A program made the translations under genes and the position numbers. The notes below the pieces were generated by a model. That model was not told the origin of the DNA, did not search any database, and was given only the letters and a program-made list of their open reading frames with translations. Shown in pieces: positions 62,148 to 64,000 of a DNA stretch of 64,000 nt; position 1 is the stretch's first letter, and each line of letters starts with the position of its first letter. This stretch comes from FEN-1219 sp035548835 (GTDB lineage Bacteria; Pseudomonadota; Gammaproteobacteria; Steroidobacterales; Rariloculaceae), in contig DASZSB010000194.1 in assembly GCA_035548835.1 (NCBI GenBank), positions 1 through 64,000 of the forward strand. Reading direction: 5' to 3'.

Positions 62148-63182
62148 TCAGCGGGCGTGCAGCGTCGACTGCAGCTCGGCGAGGACCGACAGCGCGATCG
62201 ACTCCGGCGAGTCCGCCCCGATGTCGAGGCCGACCGGCCCCTTGAGACGCGCGCGCAGCGGCGCAGCCGCGTCGCCGAGATCGGCCAGCAGCCGGTCGCG
62301 CCGCGCTCGCGGTCCGAGCACGCCGACGTAGCGATGCGTGTGCTGGGCGAGCTCGCCGAGATACTTGCGGTCGGTCGGCAGGTGGTGACTCATGACGACG
62401 ACCGCATCGAACTCGGCCAGCGGCACCTCGCGCGCCACCTGCCCCGCCTCCACGAGCACCTTGCGGTCGGCGCGATCGAACCCCGGTCGCGCGACGTACG
62501 CCGGTCGATGATCGGCCACGGTCACGAACCAGCCGAGCTCCACGGCCATGCCGACCAGCGGCACGGCGTCGAGCCCGCCGCCGAGCACGAGCAGCCTCGG
62601 AATCGGGCGCAGGGGGGCGTGGAGCACGGTGGTACCACCCTCGGCGACGAGGCAGACCTGACCGTCCGCAGCGGCGCGCCGCGCACCGGCCACGATCGCC
62701 GCGGGCGCCGCCGCGGCGAACCCGAACGCGTCCGTCTTCTCGGCCGTCACGATCACGGTGCCCCCTGCGTCGGCGCCTTCGATCACCGTGGCGAGCCCGC
62801 CGCCGCGGCTGCCGCGCAGCAGCGTCGCGATCGACTCGAACGGCTCGTATCCGCGCGCAGGCAGCAACGGCTGCAGGAACACCCGCAGCAGGCCATTGCA
62901 GCCGACGGCAAGCCCCCAGAGCTCGTCCGCCGCATCGCGCAGATCATAGGTGACGGCAGCCGGTCGATCGGCCGCGATGACCTGGCGGGCGCGCTCCGCG
63001 AGATCGCCCTCGAGGCACCCGCCGCTGACGAGCCCGCGATAGTCGCCGCTCCCGGCAATCAGGATGCGATGGCCCGCCTTGGTGTAGGTCGAGCCGAGCG
63101 TGTCGTAGACCGTGGCGAGCACCAGCGGCTCGCCGGCGGTCCGCCACGCTTCGAAAGACTGCAGGATCTGCCGAGCGCTCAT
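62148..63182 (-). CDS. XdhC/CoxF-family molybdenum cofactor maturation factor
   Basis: 344 residues from the ATG at 63182. The XdhC domain has VLATVYDTLGSTYTKAGHRILIAG and LVSGGCLEGDLAERARQV. The C-terminal Rossmann part has RLLVLGGGLDAVPLVGMAVELGW and VVVMSHHLPTDRKYLGELA. XdhC proteins bind molybdenum cofactor and help sulfurate and insert it into xanthine dehydrogenase-family enzymes. No such enzyme is encoded in the window, so the client must lie elsewhere. Confidence 0.9.
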   Translation of the reverse strand: MSARQILQSFEAWRTAGEPLVLATVYDTLGSTYTKAGHRILIAGSGDYRGLVSGGCLEGDLAERARQVIAADRPAAVTYDLRDAADELWGLAVGCNGLLRVFLQPLLPARGYEPFESIATLLRGSRGGGLATVIEGADAGGTVIVTAEKTDAFGFAAAAPAAIVAGARRAAADGQVCLVAEGGTTVLHAPLRPIPRLLVLGGGLDAVPLVGMAVELGWFVTVADHRPAYVARPGFDRADRKVLVEAGQVAREVPLAEFDAVVVMSHHLPTDRKYLGELAQHTHRYVGVLGPRARRDRLLADLGDAAAPLRARLKGPVGLDIGADSPESIALSVLAELQSTLHAR

Positions 63183-63384
63183 GCGTGCGAGGACCCATCT
63201 TCGGGGCGGCCAATATGCCAGCGGCGAAGCCCGCTTGCACCCCGGCACGGAGGGCTACCCCCTCCGGAGCATCCGGACATAATGCCCCGCACGCTGGCTG
63301 GCCGGGTCAACGCCTGACCCGCACCGTCAGTCCGAGTGGACATAAAGGCCGCGCACACGTACTGCCGGCGCGGCCGTCGATGGG

Positions 63385-63400
63385 TGGCACGTGTCTTGCT
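63385..63400 (+). promoter_or_regulatory. Sigma-54 (RpoN) promoter
   Basis: TGGCAC-GTGTC-TTGCT matches the -24/-12 consensus TGGCAC-N5-TTGCW with the exact GG-N10-GC spacing. Transcription would start near 63411, about 30 bases before the ATG at 63442. pilA genes of pseudomonads are RpoN/PilR controlled, and the pilin gene lies just downstream. Confidence 0.85.
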
Positions 63401-63441
63401 CCTCTGCTCCCAGTCGCCACGCCGATGGACGGGGGAACGAA

Positions 63442-63723
63442 ATGGAAGTGCGAGTGCTGAATTCGCTGCCAGGCAACGACTGTCCGGATCAGGACTACAT
63501 TCGCGTGCACACGTGCTCCGCCCCGGAAGACGACACGGTGACCCTGGCCACGATCGAACGCATCACCGACAGGACCACCGCCAGCCGCACGACGAAGCGC
63601 GTGCGCACGCTCCTGGGTCGCCGGCCGATGTCGGTCGATGCGGCGCTCGAGCTCGCGACGAGCTATGCCGAGCGCAAACAGGTCCCCATCGTGTACGCTG
63701 AGCCAGTCACACCGGGACGGTGA
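63442..63723 (+). CDS. Small protein of unknown function upstream of pilin
   Basis: 93 residues. The ATG at 63442 follows GGGGGAA; an in-frame ATG at 63391 is excluded because it lies inside the sigma-54 promoter. The N-terminal part has two cysteines (C11 and C22). The middle is charged (ATIERITDRTTASRTTKRVRTLLG), and there is a helical end (VDAALELATSYAERKQVPIVYAEP). No signal peptide or known family is seen. Its promoter and 28-base distance to pilA suggest a pilus-linked role. Confidence 0.7.
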   Translation: MEVRVLNSLPGNDCPDQDYIRVHTCSAPEDDTVTLATIERITDRTTASRTTKRVRTLLGRRPMSVDAALELATSYAERKQVPIVYAEPVTPGR

Positions 63724-63751
63724 GACGCACAAGCAGACTCCGGACGAAGCA

Positions 63752-64000
63752 ATGACGAATTCTTCGCTGACAACGACCTCGCCTTCACTGTCGCGCGGCT
63801 TCACGCTGATCGAGCTCATGATCGTGGTGGCGATCATCGGCATTCTCGCCGCCATCGCCATCCCTGCATACCAGACCTACACGATCCGGGCGCAGGTGGC
63901 CGAGGGCCTCAACATGGGGGCCCATGCGAAGACGCGCGTCCAGGAATCGTTCCTGAACCACGGCGAAGCACCGACCGATCGCGCCGCGGCCGGACTCTCG
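63752..64000 (+). CDS. pilA: Type IV major-pilin-like protein, N-terminal part (cut by window edge)
   Basis: 83 residues visible. A short leader precedes the prepilin peptidase site SRG|FTLIELMIVVAIIG, with the glutamate at mature position 5. The hydrophobic helix follows, then AIPAYQTYTIRAQVAEG, as in PilA. The pilW gene at the left end supports a type IV pilus. Start ATG at 63752; probably transcribed from the sigma-54 promoter at 63385. The rest lies beyond the window. Confidence 0.93.
   Translation, partial: MTNSSLTTTSPSLSRGFTLIELMIVVAIIGILAAIAIPAYQTYTIRAQVAEGLNMGAHAKTRVQESFLNHGEAPTDRAAAGLS

Overview
The window is GC-rich, densely coded bacterial chromosome with many 1-30 base overlaps between genes. 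Several arrangements point to a gammaproteobacterium near the Xanthomonadales/Nevskiales/Steroidobacterales: ndk-rlmN-pilW-rodZ, queA-tgt-yajC-secD, and xerD-dsbC, plus trmJ, zapE, the SuhB type and type IV pilus genes. The order-level placement is an inference from gene order and protein style. It was not computed.

Layout. 0-13 kb is housekeeping: rodZ (cut by the left edge), pilW, rlmN, ndk, an iron-sulfur operon (trmJ, iscS, a degenerate IscU-like gene, iscA), suhB, the queuosine/translocase genes (secD has no secF beside it), and an ECF sigma / anti-sigma / PDZ unit. At 13.05-13.36 kb is a tRNA-Leu(CAA) gene split in the anticodon by a 221-nt group I intron. 13.4-27 kb holds sugE, doxX, terC, dsbC, xerD, plsC, ETF-quinone oxidoreductase, acetoacetyl-CoA synthetase, zapE, tryptophan dioxygenase, phosphoglycerate mutase, a gamma-carbonic anhydrase, a LigAB-type extradiol dioxygenase, tesB and a beta-hydroxyacid dehydrogenase.

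27.9-31.9 kb is a thiamine uptake operon behind a TPP riboswitch: TonB receptor, small YkoF-like thiamine-binding protein, PnuC/PnuT permease and APH-fold kinase. 32-36 kb is a molybdenum cofactor block (moaB, moaE, moaD, moaC, moaA, a MocA-like nucleotidyltransferase), completed by moeA at 48.8 kb and XdhC at 62.1 kb. The MocA/XdhC pair suggests a cytosine-dinucleotide, xanthine-dehydrogenase-family enzyme encoded outside the window. 36.2-38.8 kb pairs a cyclopropane-synthase-type methyltransferase with a DHCR24-like flavoprotein, a candidate 10-methyl fatty acid system. 38.8-50 kb is mixed accessory and housekeeping sequence: a toxin-antitoxin remnant, small orphan genes, glnS, a PQQ-dehydrogenase/diheme lipoprotein, an M48 protease, a TonB-like protein and moeA.

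50-62 kb is the most unusual block. Two divergent operons share a roughly 500-base control region. The leftward one encodes an HzsA-related diheme propeller lipoprotein, two outer-membrane barrel proteins, a TlpA thioredoxin, a DUF4266 lipoprotein and a DUF3570 protein. The rightward one encodes a monoheme protein, a diheme LamG lipoprotein and a Tat-exported DUF1501 protein. All nine products look exported, with heme motifs, paired cysteines and predicted barrels. I read it as an undescribed envelope redox system with unknown substrate. The right edge enters a pilA-type pilin gene preceded by a short gene with a textbook sigma-54 promoter.
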